Shown one piece after another: positions 1 through 10,000 of a stretch of 36,382 nt of DNA. The DNA comes from Methanobacteriota archaeon (GTDB lineage: Archaea; Thermoplasmatota; Thermoplasmata; SG8-5), in assembly GCA_013791785.1 (NCBI GenBank), contig VMTD01000052.1, positions 1 to 36,382 of the forward strand. Direction: 5' to 3'. The position numbers and the translations under genes are program-made. Numbering within the stretch: the stretch's first letter is position 1; every line of letters starts with the position of its first letter. The notes beneath the pieces were generated by a model. The model searched no databases and was not told the DNA's origin. It saw nothing but the letters and a program-made list of their open reading frames with translations.

Positions 1-41
1 CACTCCCCGTTTCCAAACTCCCGTTGGGCCCACTTATTTTT

Positions 42-55
42 GGGGGGTTCCCCCC
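42..55. repeat. Perfect G6/C6 palindrome upstream of the integrase
   Basis: Six G residues, two T residues and six C residues form a perfect inverted repeat at the left edge of the window, just upstream of the integrase promoter. There is no T-tract directly after the stem on the plus strand. It could be a transcription stop for a gene to the left, or part of an attachment-site region. The sequence alone does not decide. Confidence 0.35.
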
Positions 56-60
56 ATTAG

Positions 61-70
61 ATTTATAAGT
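61..70 (+). promoter_or_regulatory. TATA box of the integrase gene
   Basis: The motif ATTTATAAGT lies about 22-30 bases before the ATG at 91, the spacing expected between an archaeal TATA box and its transcription start. No Shine-Dalgarno-like sequence precedes the ATG, so the mRNA is probably leaderless. Confidence 0.5.
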
Positions 71-90
71 ACTGGATAACCATTATAATC

Positions 91-1284
91 ATGAATAACC
101 TTGATATTCACCGAAGAGAGAAAATATACAACCGTGGGTTGAGCCTAATAGAAAATTCTAAACAGATATCTCGAAAGAATAAGGATAATATCTATGCCTT
201 TGTAGATAAATTACAAAAACAACCAAATCTCTCTTTATCTCGGATTAACATATATTTATTCAGGTTATCTGTAATCTGTAAAAATATTGAAAAAGATTTG
301 AGCCAGTGTAATTTCAATGATGTACAAAATTTGATTGATAAAATGCGCTCGGGAGAGATGAAAAAGCAAAACGGTGAACCGTATTCCAAGAGATCAGCAG
401 AAAACATAGCTCAAACGTTCAAGAGATATTACAACCTCATGGGAAATAAGCGTCTAGCAAAGAAAATAAAGGTTCATAAAATAAGAACCAAAATAGATGC
501 TGCAGATGTCTGGACCGATAAAGAACGAAAGTTACTCCCCTCTTATTCACAGAACCCTATGCAACGTGCATTTCTTGGTATTATGGCCGAGTGTGGAACG
601 CGGTGCGAGGAAGCAGGAACTCTGCGCCTTAAAGATATCACAATTCTTGATAATGGCCATGTGAAAATATTTATCTCAAGATCAAAGACGGTCCAGAGGG
701 AAAATTTTCTGATTTGGAGTGCGACAGATCTCAGACTCTGGTATGATATGCACCCACATAGAGATAGTCCTGATTGTCCAGTTTTTATTAGCCCTCAGAA
801 AAATGAAAACGGTAATCACAACTGTATGAGCTACAATGGACTGGTAAAATGGTTAAAGGAAGCGGCATCAAATTTCATTAAGAACAAGCCAGTTCATCTC
901 CATATTTTGAGACATACATCAATCACATTAGACTTGAGAGCGGGAATTCCTATTTCTATAGTATCAAAAAAACATGGGGTCAGCATCAGTGAAATAGAGA
1001 GAACTTACTCTCACCTTGTTTCTGATGACATTTACAATGAACAGTTAAAGGTCAATGGCCTAACTAAAAAACAAGAACAGCCAACATTGAATAGGTGCAA
1101 GAGCTGTGGTAGTGTTTTAGCAATTGGAGATGAATGCGGAATCTGTAAGAAGATGAAGCAGGACCAACAGCTACATTATGAAAGAATTAAGCTGGAGAAT
1201 GAGAAACTGACAGAGAAAATATTGGGCATACTTGCTAAACACGGAGTAATGTCGGTTTCAAAGAATGAACTTCCGAACATTTGA
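91..1284 (+). CDS. Tyrosine recombinase (phage-type integrase) with C-terminal zinc finger
   Basis: A 397-residue XerC/D-like tyrosine recombinase, expected to cut and rejoin DNA through a 3'-phosphotyrosine intermediate. The N-terminal ~130 residues look like a SAM-like core-binding domain. The catalytic domain shows the family residues in order: Arg171 (GTRCEEA), the box HILRHTS with His271 and Arg274, and the nucleophile Tyr306 in TYSHL. After the catalytic domain comes a four-cysteine finger (CKSCG...CGICKK, about residues 338-361) and a short basic coiled tail. This arrangement is common in archaeal integrases. The gene is intact. It sits at the left end of an accessory region whose right end holds a truncated gene near 32100, so it may be the integrase that moved the island or part of it. 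It could instead belong to an element lying further left. Confidence 0.9.
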   Translation: MNNLDIHRREKIYNRGLSLIENSKQISRKNKDNIYAFVDKLQKQPNLSLSRINIYLFRLSVICKNIEKDLSQCNFNDVQNLIDKMRSGEMKKQNGEPYSKRSAENIAQTFKRYYNLMGNKRLAKKIKVHKIRTKIDAADVWTDKERKLLPSYSQNPMQRAFLGIMAECGTRCEEAGTLRLKDITILDNGHVKIFISRSKTVQRENFLIWSATDLRLWYDMHPHRDSPDCPVFISPQKNENGNHNCMSYNGLVKWLKEAASNFIKNKPVHLHILRHTSITLDLRAGIPISIVSKKHGVSISEIERTYSHLVSDDIYNEQLKVNGLTKKQEQPTLNRCKSCGSVLAIGDECGICKKMKQDQQLHYERIKLENEKLTEKILGILAKHGVMSVSKNELPNI

Positions 1285-1299
1285 GGTCAGATAGTGAAA

Positions 1300-2325
1300 T
1301 TATGGATACACTTCTTCAATGGAAAAAAACAAAGCATTTAAAATTCTTTCAGATATTTTGTCAAAGTTTTGATAAATAACGGGTTGATCTTCTATCCTAT
1401 GGGCTCCGAAGTTTCTAAAACCATAAACAAGTGCGAAATCCACTTCAATGGGTTGGAGGGCTGCCCCATCTTGGAAGCGATACTCTGAACTTAATAAGTT
1501 TTGAACTGTGTTAGAGAAATTGGTCTTGAATGCACCATTTAATTCTACTATCTTTTGATCATTAAAGATTAAAGAAGATTGAGTAGAAAGAAATTTCAAG
1601 TGGTCAGAAAATTTCCATTGACCTGGATTCTTATGTTTCAAAACATTATCTATGATGAGACAAAGAGTAAATATTGTATTTGCCTGTAGCAAAGAACTAA
1701 GGGTATTTTTTGTTAATCTTTGATCAATCTCTGCAAGTAACTTTTTAAGATGGAACGATTCAAATGCGAAGTAGAAGACCACCTCTCTTAAAGCAACAAA
1801 TTCTAAGAACCTTGATTTAAATTCAGATAAATTCAATGTTCCCTCCCTTGATGAACGATAAACATTCAGCTTTCCATCAATGAAATTTGTGATTTCCTCA
1901 ACTTTTTGCTTAAAAAACTGGTCTTGTTTCTCATAATCTAAAGTTACAAAAGAGTAGGCAGGCGTAGTAGGTGAATCAACACCATATGTTATTTTATCTT
2001 CTTCTAAAGCTTGATGCATCAATAAGAAACCTTTTTCTAGATCTCCATTTAAGATACAGGTTACGCCCCAAAAGTAGTATGGGGTTCCTTTATGGATTCT
2101 CTTACCATGTTTATCCTCCCATTCATATGCTATTTTCAAAGCTAAATCCCATACTAATTCACAAGCCCTAAAACGTCCTTGGTGTAGAAAAAATCTCCAG
2201 ATAATTGTGAAAGATCCAAAAAATGGATCATGGCTTTTATTATCATCAATATTCTGGCCGAAAAATTCTTCTGGATCCAGAACCCTAAAGCCTTGTTCTT
2301 CAATACTAAGTTCTATTACCTTCAT
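1300..2325 (-). CDS. Uncharacterised protein with C-terminal HEPN-like RNFGAH motif
   Basis: A 341-residue protein with no function I recognise with certainty. The N-terminal ~130 residues contain TPR-like helices (GTPYYFWGVTCILNGDLEKG). The C-terminal region is all-helical and carries GFRNFGAH at residues 303-309, which matches the R-x4-6-H signature of HEPN-fold RNases (Arg304, His309) and is followed by a long helix. HEPN proteins often act as RNA-cutting toxins in defence, and the position beside an integrase and R-M-like operons suits that role. The activity is inferred, since the motif is short and the rest of the fold cannot be confirmed by eye. The gene converges on the integrase with a 15-base gap and is transcribed alone. 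Confidence 0.6.
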   Translation of the reverse strand: MKVIELSIEEQGFRVLDPEEFFGQNIDDNKSHDPFFGSFTIIWRFFLHQGRFRACELVWDLALKIAYEWEDKHGKRIHKGTPYYFWGVTCILNGDLEKGFLLMHQALEEDKITYGVDSPTTPAYSFVTLDYEKQDQFFKQKVEEITNFIDGKLNVYRSSREGTLNLSEFKSRFLEFVALREVVFYFAFESFHLKKLLAEIDQRLTKNTLSSLLQANTIFTLCLIIDNVLKHKNPGQWKFSDHLKFLSTQSSLIFNDQKIVELNGAFKTNFSNTVQNLLSSEYRFQDGAALQPIEVDFALVYGFRNFGAHRIEDQPVIYQNFDKISERILNALFFSIEEVYP

Positions 2326-2480
2326 AGTTAAAATATAGAACGGATGGTTAAAAACATATCGCTAATATCAATTTTCTTCTCATCCCTCAGGAACGCTTCC
2401 ATCTGCTAACAACAAACCCGCAAATGACATCTTAGCTAATCTGACCGAACGCAAAGCTGTCTATTTGGGGCTTTGCCCTA

Positions 2481-3233
2481 TTATTGAGATTCGGCATCTG
2501 GCTTATCACTCAAGTAGGATTCAAAGTTAGCTCCAATAGATTTTGCTGGTATCTCCCATTGCAACCTTTTTGCTATAATTCTGGTAAATATTTCATATAT
2601 ATCTTGAGTCAAGATTAGATATTTAGAATACCATTTTCCACCGTATTCATATATAGTGTATGTATAATCTTTCTTAGCCTCAAAAATCATTATTTCATTA
2701 GTTTCTGTGTTTTTCATTGGAAAGATACGCAAACCATGTTTGTAAGAAGTGTAAAATGGATAATACTGGATATAAAATTCAGCAATTTCATTCAGTTTTG
2801 CTTGTAATTTCTCTGCTGATTTGTTGAGAGATTCTACTTTGTTATCATCAATTTTTGTGTAACCAAATATATCAATGAAATAGTCAATTGGCCTGTTCTT
2901 GATGTTTTGATAGAATTCCAATATAGAACCAGAACCTGTTTCATGAATTGACATTAAGCGCTTCTGTAAATTTGGAATATCTTCTTTTAAAGTAATGATT
3001 ATTGCAGCTAAGTCTGCAGCATACTGGACTGTATTAATGACAACCTCAACTTCATACATCCTTTTTAACGATGGACGTTTATCTTCTTCTATCTCTGGTA
3101 TTATCTCTTCCATATTTTCTATGAAACGTTGCAACATATGAGCTTTGTAATATCTAAATAAAAAAGCATATGAATATCCGAATACTGCGTTTTCAAGCCC
3201 TATTTGGCGAAAATGTATCTTTCCTTGCTTCAT
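2481..3233 (-). CDS. Uncharacterised helical protein with HEPN-like YKHG motif
   Basis: A 250-residue, predominantly helical protein. The segment FYTSYKHGLRIFP (Tyr164-Lys-His166-Gly) resembles the conserved N-x-YKHG motif of a HEPN/Abi-like family of uncharacterised prokaryotic proteins. Around it are long amphipathic helices and a beta-rich C-terminal piece (EYGGKWYSKYLIL). It is on the same strand as the 1300-2325 gene, 155 bases further upstream, so the two may form a loose pair. A promoter probably lies in the AT-rich 3235-3265 interval shared with the divergent small genes. No catalytic residue can be named with confidence. A toxin, an immunity protein or an abortive-infection protein are all possible. 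Confidence 0.5.
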   Translation of the reverse strand: MKQGKIHFRQIGLENAVFGYSYAFLFRYYKAHMLQRFIENMEEIIPEIEEDKRPSLKRMYEVEVVINTVQYAADLAAIIITLKEDIPNLQKRLMSIHETGSGSILEFYQNIKNRPIDYFIDIFGYTKIDDNKVESLNKSAEKLQAKLNEIAEFYIQYYPFYTSYKHGLRIFPMKNTETNEIMIFEAKKDYTYTIYEYGGKWYSKYLILTQDIYEIFTRIIAKRLQWEIPAKSIGANFESYLSDKPDAESQ

Positions 3234-3292
3234 ACAAATGTATTATTTTTAGATATATTAAAGATGACCTCCAATTGTATAATTTTGCAGAG

Positions 3293-3421
3293 ATGCGAAC
3301 ACCTTTTCTCCTGAACAAAGCCAGTGAGAAAATGAGTTCTCAGGTTTCAGACACCTGCGCCCCAGGTGTCAAGGAAGCAGGGGCTGTTAGAGAGAATGAT
3401 TATAGGCAGGTGAAGCCATGA
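3293..3421 (+). CDS. Small hypothetical protein translationally coupled to a zinc-ribbon peptide
   Basis: A 42-residue ORF (starts MRTPFLLNKASEKMSSQ). The ORF track reports it with a longer N-terminus from 3170, but that stretch is antisense to the neighbouring 2481-3233 gene and lacks family signals. I choose the ATG at 3293 because it lies outside the neighbour and follows an AT-rich TATA-like stretch (AGATATATTA, about 3250-3259). Its stop codon overlaps the next ATG in an ATGA arrangement, supporting real translation. The product is unknown. Confidence 0.4.
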   Translation: MRTPFLLNKASEKMSSQVSDTCAPGVKEAGAVRENDYRQVKP

Positions 3422-3528
3422 TCTGGCTGATGTGTGAAGTTTGCGGCCAGGCCTTCAATAGGAATCGAATGGTCATGTATGGCACTGGTTCCGATGTTTG
3501 TCCTGGGTGCAAAAAACCAGAAAAATAA
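3418..3528 (+). CDS. Very small zinc-ribbon protein (two CxxC knuckles)
   Basis: A 36-residue ORF too short for the ORF track. It encodes CEVCG near the N-terminus and CPGCK near the C-terminus, a CxxC...CxxC arrangement that can bind one zinc ion as a rubredoxin-type knuckle pair. The ATG overlaps the stop of the preceding 42-residue ORF (ATGA), so the two would be co-translated. Small zinc-ribbon peptides are frequent in archaeal mobile DNA and often bind nucleic acid or a protein partner, but the specific role here is unknown. Confidence 0.5.
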   Translation: MIWLMCEVCGQAFNRNRMVMYGTGSDVCPGCKKPEK

Positions 3529-3532
3529 AATA

Positions 3533-3579
3533 ACGGAGTGCTTGGCTTTAACGCCAGGTTGGAGAGAGAAACACTCCGT
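3533..3579 (+). other. Structured element: nested inverted repeat after the zinc-ribbon gene
   Basis: ACGGAGTG at 3533-3540 pairs perfectly with CACTCCGT at 3572-3579. Inside, CTTGGC and GCCAGG can form a second short stem around a TTTAAC loop. It starts five bases after the stop of the 36-residue ORF. It could be a transcription end, a small structured RNA or a protein-binding palindrome. No T-tract follows it. The remaining stretch 3580-3794 holds only AT-rich sequence and a weak 8-base inverted pair (ATATTAGG/CCTAATAT). Confidence 0.35.
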
Positions 3580-3794
3580 CGTGGGGAAGAGTTTATCCTA
3601 ATCTATCATTCATTGCCCATTTATTTTGCCTTACTAATTTCCTTTGCTTCCCGAAGACCTGTATAATGAAACATGATATTAGGTTTTCGTATGCTTTTGA
3701 TTCACATTGATGAACTTAGTAATATTTGATTACAATAAAGCCTAATATGCCCTTTTGCTAGGTGAGCCAACGTTCAATTTGAGTGCTGTCTTTT

Positions 3795-4025
3795 CTATTC
3801 GACCATATCCACCCTACAACCCTTTAACCATTTCTTGGACACTTGAAAACAATCATCATTGGTAATATCATGGGCTAATTTCCAGTTGACATGATTTTTA
3901 TCTTGTTTATAGCACATATGCATCATAAGGTGGTTTAATTCCTTGAACCATTTTGTGCAGGCTGGGCATTCATAATAATACTTCAGCACTTTTCCATCAA
4001 GCAAATCCATGAGTTCGACTTTCAT
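3795..4025 (-). CDS. Small C2H2-like zinc-finger protein
   Basis: A 76-residue protein with the pattern CPACTKWFKELNHLMMH followed by further His/Cys residues (MCYKQDKNH). This resembles a C2H2 finger with a hydrophobic core residue between the Cys and His pairs. Such small proteins are common in archaeal viruses, plasmids and islands and typically bind DNA. The gene is divergent from the DISARM-like operon across an 85-base gap that includes an AT-rich TATA-like sequence, so it may control that operon or itself. Regulation is inferred from position only. Confidence 0.6.
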   Translation of the reverse strand: MKVELMDLLDGKVLKYYYECPACTKWFKELNHLMMHMCYKQDKNHVNWKLAHDITNDDCFQVSKKWLKGCRVDMVE

Positions 4026-4048
4026 TGTTCCCCTATCAACTTGATTCT

Positions 4049-4060
4049 ATTAAATATAAT
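4049..4060. promoter_or_regulatory. TATA-like box in the divergent promoter before the DISARM-like operon
   Basis: The AT-rich stretch ATTAAATATAAT lies between the divergent zinc-finger gene (start 4025) and the helicase gene. It is about 50 bases upstream of the TTG used as helicase start in the ORF track. It could serve either direction. Assignment is tentative. Confidence 0.35.
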
Positions 4061-4110
4061 GCGCCATTTTATTTAATCCTACATTAACAGCAAAGGTTTA
4101 TTTTTCTGTA

Positions 4111-7014
4111 TTGCTTCGAGGCTCTGTAAGGCTTGTTCTCTCTGGAAGTGAGAGTGCGGGGGTAAGGTGCGTGTCTGGAGAAGGCTCATTTAATCCTGGA
4201 GAAATAATCGAAATGCGTTCACGATTGTGGCGTGTTGATTCAATCATAGATGATATCTTGGAGGCCACACCAATAGACGGCCTAATCTTTGAGCAACAAA
4301 AGTTCTTCATGCCTTTCGAGAACATTAAACCGGGGAAATTATCTGCACCCAATCCAAACTTGATTGGCAACTATGCACAGCAGAAGCTTCTGCATCACGC
4401 TTACAAACTGGATTTACTGCATAGCACAGCCCCAATTCTCAGCCTTCAACGCTCTCGTGTAATTCCTGAAGAATATCAGCTGGTTCCATTAATCATGTCA
4501 ATGGATATGCCCAAGGTTAGGCTGTTGATTGCTGATGATGTTGGATTAGGAAAAACCATCGAGGCGGGCTTAATAATTAAAGAGTTACTGGCCAGAAATC
4601 GAGCAAAGAGGGTTCTGGTCGTGTGTCCAGCAAACCTTAGAGAACAATGGAAAAACTCAATGGATTATTTCTTCCACCTTGACGCAAGGATTATATCAAC
4701 CAGGCACAGGCGAGGCATGGAGAGGGAGCTACCTCCGGGAGCTAATCCCTGGGAACATTATGACTTATTGATTACTTCTGTGGATTATGTAAAAAACGAC
4801 CCCACCAGAAATTACGTGTTTGAGCAGGACTGGGATATTGTTGTTGTTGATGAAGCTCACAACTGTGCAAAACCACACCAGATGCAGAGAAGCCAGAAAG
4901 TGGATATGAAGCGTTTTGAGTTCGTAAGGGATCTCGCAAAAGAATGCAAACATTTGTTGTTGCTTACGGCTACACCGCACAACGGTTACTCAGATAGCTA
5001 TGGAAGTTTATTCGGGTTCTTAGGCATGGACCTCACATCTGGGCCTGTTCACAATCCCCGCATATTAAAAGATAGGGCCAGAGACTATGTTTGCCAGAGG
5101 AGAAGGAAAGATGTTATGGAATGGATTGAATCCTCTGGAGGGAGAGTTGTACCCTTCCCAAAAAGAGATCAGAAAGAGATTTCAATACTCCTATCACCAC
5201 AGCAAAAAGAAGCTATTGACAAAGTAGATGATTTCACAAAGTATCTGTCATCTGTTGCACAGGCGGAAGGTCAGGGGCATAAGAAATTAATGGCTGGCTG
5301 GACTATAATGCACTTCCATAAACGGGCATTAAGTTCGCCAGCAGCACTAATTAAATCGCTACAAAACAGAATCAGGAAGATAACAGAAGATGAACATGCC
5401 GAAGACTCTGGACTCACTCTCTCAGAGGCAAAGGCAACCGCCCTCGATGAGGACACTGGAGAAAAACTTAGTGAGGAGGAAGCCTCTACCCAGCTCGACA
5501 AAGAGATTTTTGGCACAACTGAATCTCGTTCGACGGAGCTGGCCTTATTGGAAGGGGCTTTGGAATGTGCTAAAAAGATAACGCCAGCTAGGGACATGAA
5601 GCTTCGAGAGTTGAAATCAAGACTTTCAGATCGTCTGAAAATCAATCCCAAACTTATAATTTTTACCAAGTACAAAGACACACTGGACTATCTAGAAAAA
5701 CAAATTGGAAAAGATAATGATTTCAAGGATACCAGGATAGTTACTATTTATGGAGAAATGACCGAAGCCCATCGTAGAGAGAAATTCATTCAGTTCGAGG
5801 ATGCTGCAAAAGCCGTAATGATTGCAACGGATTGTATTTCTGAGGGAATTGATTTGCAATATCTTTCATCTCAATTAATCCACTATGAGATTCCCTGGAA
5901 CCCAAACCGATTGGAACAAAGGAATGGACGTATTGATCGATATGGACAAAAAGAAAGCGAAGTCTATATCCGGATATTTTACATGGAAGACCCTCTTGAT
6001 GCAGCCATCCTGAAGGTCCTTGTGAAAAAAGCTGAACAAATACGCAAGGACTACGGTTTTTCTCCACCATTCTTTGGAGACGACCAAACAGTCATTGACC
6101 TCATTTTAGAAATGGGTTTGGACATTCCTTATAAATCTCAAACCAGTCTTTTAGAGTTCGAGAAAGGTGATAAAGCCACTGTAGAAATCAACCCGATGTC
6201 AGATGAAACCATTGAACGAATAAAGGAAGAATCCTTCTTTGGCCAGACTAAATTAGACCTTGCGGAGGTTCAGGAAAGGCTTGAAGAAACCAGAAAGCAA
6301 TTTGGCAATCAGGAGCAAATTGAGAAATTCATTATTAGTGCTTTGAACAGATTTAGTACAAAAATCACAAAACATAATGACTTGTATGATCTGGAAATAA
6401 CCGATGACACTCTCCTGGCCCCAGGCATTGAAAAAGAAATGAAGAACATTTCATTCGACCCCAATCGCTCAGCAAAGAGTTCCCGAATCGGATTGATTGA
6501 CCTGGGCCACCCGCTAGTACGTCAATTAATCGAACGCCTGAAAACTTCGGCTTTCGAAGACACTGAAAGATATGAACGAACCGCATATATTACTTCAAAA
6601 TCTGTTAAAGAGGTAACAGCAATCTACCATCTCCTTGTTCGGTACACAGTTGCTACAAAACCAATCTCAATCTTGGAAGAAATTGTCCCGATAGCTCGAA
6701 CTGTCTATGGAAAAGAAACATTGGACGACAATTCTTTAACCCTCATTCTCGACTCTTCTCCCGAGCGCACAACCCAAAGCGAAATAACAGTTAAGGACAC
6801 ATTACAAAAGGCACTATCTGGCATTTCTGGGGATTCTTTTGGGGATACCATTGAACAGAGGCGTAGAAATTTATGCTTGGAAAGACGGCGGTTGAAAGAG
6901 AGGCTTGAGAAAGAAGGCTCTGCAGAATGGGCAAAGGGAATTGACAACATCAAGATAGCATCAATAGACCTCTTAACCGTGACTCTTTATTTCCCAATTC
7001 CTGGAGGGGCGTAA
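4111..7014 (+). CDS. drmD: SNF2-family helicase, DISARM DrmD-like
   Basis: A 967-residue SF2/SNF2 ATPase, expected to translocate on double-stranded DNA. Motifs visible in order are Walker A GLGKT (145-149), VVVDEAHN (Asp247), LLLTATPHNG, ATDCISEGIDLQ and RLEQRNGRIDRYGQ. An N-terminal all-beta piece (FNPGEIIEMRSRLWRVD) precedes the helicase core, as in DrmD-type and RapA-like proteins. The length fits the DrmD family. It is the first gene of a three-gene operon with a PglX-type methylase and a helicase-DUF1998 protein, the class 1 DISARM gene order. The start is uncertain: the frame is open from 4060 with no ATG before 4213, which would cut the N-terminal domain, so TTG at 4111 or GTG at 4171 is more likely. 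The gene abuts the methylase directly (stop 7014, ATG 7015). Confidence 0.85.
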   Translation: MLRGSVRLVLSGSESAGVRCVSGEGSFNPGEIIEMRSRLWRVDSIIDDILEATPIDGLIFEQQKFFMPFENIKPGKLSAPNPNLIGNYAQQKLLHHAYKLDLLHSTAPILSLQRSRVIPEEYQLVPLIMSMDMPKVRLLIADDVGLGKTIEAGLIIKELLARNRAKRVLVVCPANLREQWKNSMDYFFHLDARIISTRHRRGMERELPPGANPWEHYDLLITSVDYVKNDPTRNYVFEQDWDIVVVDEAHNCAKPHQMQRSQKVDMKRFEFVRDLAKECKHLLLLTATPHNGYSDSYGSLFGFLGMDLTSGPVHNPRILKDRARDYVCQRRRKDVMEWIESSGGRVVPFPKRDQKEISILLSPQQKEAIDKVDDFTKYLSSVAQAEGQGHKKLMAGWTIMHFHKRALSSPAALIKSLQNRIRKITEDEHAEDSGLTLSEAKATALDEDTGEKLSEEEASTQLDKEIFGTTESRSTELALLEGALECAKKITPARDMKLRELKSRLSDRLKINPKLIIFTKYKDTLDYLEKQIGKDNDFKDTRIVTIYGEMTEAHRREKFIQFEDAAKAVMIATDCISEGIDLQYLSSQLIHYEIPWNPNRLEQRNGRIDRYGQKESEVYIRIFYMEDPLDAAILKVLVKKAEQIRKDYGFSPPFFGDDQTVIDLILEMGLDIPYKSQTSLLEFEKGDKATVEINPMSDETIERIKEESFFGQTKLDLAEVQERLEETRKQFGNQEQIEKFIISALNRFSTKITKHNDLYDLEITDDTLLAPGIEKEMKNISFDPNRSAKSSRIGLIDLGHPLVRQLIERLKTSAFEDTERYERTAYITSKSVKEVTAIYHLLVRYTVATKPISILEEIVPIARTVYGKETLDDNSLTLILDSSPERTTQSEITVKDTLQKALSGISGDSFGDTIEQRRRNLCLERRRLKERLEKEGSAEWAKGIDNIKIASIDLLTVTLYFPIPGGA

Positions 7015-10000
7015 ATGCGTGAAAAATCTGCATTTCATATACACCCCAGCGGTGGCCTTTTGACAACCCAGTTTATTGACAAGCTTAAGAACAGGGATAT
7101 AAATGAGCCATATGTAAAAGCAAATACATTTGCTTACGATGACCGTCCAGCACCCAACCCAGCAGATTTAGAAATGCTGGTTTCTAAGGCCTGGATTGAC
7201 CTGCTTGAAAAGTGGCATTCTGTTTCCATTTTCATTGAGAAATATGATGCATCAAAAGCACGTATGCGATGGATTATTCCATTGCTCGAAGCACTGGGCT
7301 ACGAGCCTGTTTTCCTGAAAAGCGATACTTTGGTTTCTAACGTAAATGATGTTAAGATTCCACTCTCACACCGCGGAGGAAGCTGGAAGCATGCGCCGAT
7401 AATCCATACTGTCGAGCCAGGCCAGAATCTTGATGAGCGCCCGTCCCAAAAGCGTGGCATCAAGAGCCCTCATGATGATGTTCAGATATATCTCAATGAA
7501 ACAAAAGAAGACCAGTGGGCCATTGTGACAAATGGTCGCATACTGAGACTACTCAGAGACTATCATCACACTTACACTAAAGGTTACATTGAATTCGACC
7601 TAGAGGGTATATTCGAGGAGAGGAGCTTCTCTGATTTCTATGCTCTGTATCGTCTGGTACACCCGAGCCGATTTGTCCCTGACGGGGATGGAATTTCGCC
7701 ACTTGAACACTTCTACAAGAAGAGCCTAGCTGCTGGAGAAAAGATTGGGGACGACCTCCGAGAGAATGTGAAATCCTCAATCGAACTTCTTGGAAACGGC
7801 TTCCTGACCAAGGAACTAATCGACAAATTCATTGAAGACCCAGAGGAATGCCAGAAATATTACCAAGAGATTTTACACGTTGTTTATCGAATAATGTTCC
7901 TCATGTTCGCTGAACAGAGAGGAATGCTCCCAACTAGGGGCTCCCTCTACGCCGAGGCTTATAGCATTACCAAGCTCAGGGAACGAGCTGAGAAAGCTAA
8001 GAAAAGAGACACCCATAAAGATGTCTGGCAGGGGCTTCTGGTAACCTTTAACATGATAGGACAGGGTGTGGAAGATAAGCGGGTCAATATATTCGGATAC
8101 AATGGCGGTCTTTTTGACAATTCCAAAATCAAGACCCTGGAAAAGTTGAATTGTGAAAATTCCCATCTACTTCAAGCTATCAGGTATCTTACATATTTTG
8201 AGGCCGAGAGAACATTACAGAGGATAAGTTACGTTGATCTGGGTGTTGAAGAGATTGGCTCGATTTATGAAAGTCTTCTAGACTACACACCGAGGATACT
8301 ATCGGAAGACGTAGCAGTTGATAATAGGACATATCTGGCCAGAACATTCTTTTTGGACCCACGGGGGGCTGCCAGGAAATCCACCGGAAGCTATTACACA
8401 GACCCACGGTTGGTTAATGAACTCATTAATAGTGCATTGAAGCCAGTCCTCGAAGACCGGCTCAAAGGCAAGCGTTCTAGAGATGAGAAAGTGGAAGCTC
8501 TGTTGGACATCAATGTCTGCGATCCCGCTTGTGGGAGTGCTGCTTTCCTCATTGCAGCCACAAATTTCTTAGGAAAGGAGCTGGCTAAGATAAGAACTGA
8601 TACCGAATATCCACCAGATAAAGAAGAAAGGATAGCAAGACGTGATGTACTCCAGCATTGTATTTATGGAGTTGATTTGAACCCAATGGCCGTTGAACTG
8701 GCTAAGGTATCTCTCTGGATAAATGCATGTGTTTCAGAAATGCCATTAAACTTTTTGGATTATCACATCAAATGTGGAAATTCATTAATTGGTACAACTC
8801 CAGATTTGCTGGAAAATGGAATTCCAGACGAAGCTTTCACACCTGTCGAAGGGGATAATAAGGGATATGCAAGTGAAATCAAGACCCTCAATAAGAAACA
8901 GAAGCAAATAAAAACGTTGGACCGCTGGGAAGAGGAGGAAGAGGCAGTCAAAACAGATAAGTTCGATTTGTTGAAGGACCTGCCAGAAGATTCTATCGAG
9001 GATATCAATCTCAAGAAAGCAGAATATGAGAAGCTATTGGCAAACGAGGATTACAAGCTTGATAAGTTGCTGTGTGATACTTGGACATCTGCTTTCTTCT
9101 GGCCTTTGACTTCTGAATCCCCCGACCCGCCTACTGCGAGAGTTTTGGACAAGATGTACGACCATGGTGTAGCTGATGTGGATGAGGGCACTTTAGAATT
9201 GATTAGAAAGCTGGCTGAAGAACATAGGTTCTTCCATTGGCATTTGGAATTCCCGGAAATATTTTCAGAAGACAAGTCGGGTTTCAGCTGTATCATTGGA
9301 AATCCACCCTGGGACAAAATAAAACTTCAAGAAAAAGAATTTTTCGCCCCATATAATCAAGAGATTAGTGAGGCATCTACAGCTGCAAAAAGGAAAAAGA
9401 TGATTAAGAAGTTGAAAGAAAGTGAAAAAGTAAATGATATTTTACTTCATGACACTTATAGATTAGAAATGAAAACGTTTGAAAACTATAATCATTTTGT
9501 TAGAAATTCGGGCAGATTTCCTCTAGCTGGACGGGGAGATGTTAATACATATTCGGTTTTTGCTGAATTGTCATCACAGTACACCAATTCAGGCGGATAT
9601 TTTGGGATGGTGTTAAAGACGGGAATAGTTTCAGATGACACAAATAAATATTTCTTTCAGGAGATGGTTTCAAACAGACGGATTGATTCTATTTATGACT
9701 TTATAAATAAAGAAAAACTATTTCCTGATGTTGGAGCAATAGAGCGATTTTCATTATTTACTTGTGCATCTTCTTTGGCTGGACCTGAAGAATTTGAAAT
9801 ATCAGTATTAAATGAAAACTTTGAGGATCTTCACAATCAAGATAAACGATATAGATTATCTTTTGAAGATATTAGACGAATGAATCCTAATACACTTACG
9901 TGTCCACTTTTCCACAAGAAGGAAGATGTCGAGATATGTAAGAGCATGTATCAAAAGAATCCAGTTTTAATTAATGAAACCGAAGATAATCCTTCAAATT

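Noticed and set aside
1-90. tRNA 3' end serving as attachment site beside the integrase
   Set aside because: No acceptor or T-arm pattern can be recognised; the G6/C6 palindrome does not fit a tRNA fold, and no matching copy was seen near 32100.
5271-5681. 136-residue minus-strand ORF in the helicase gene
   Set aside because: Serine-rich antisense shadow within the SNF2 helicase.
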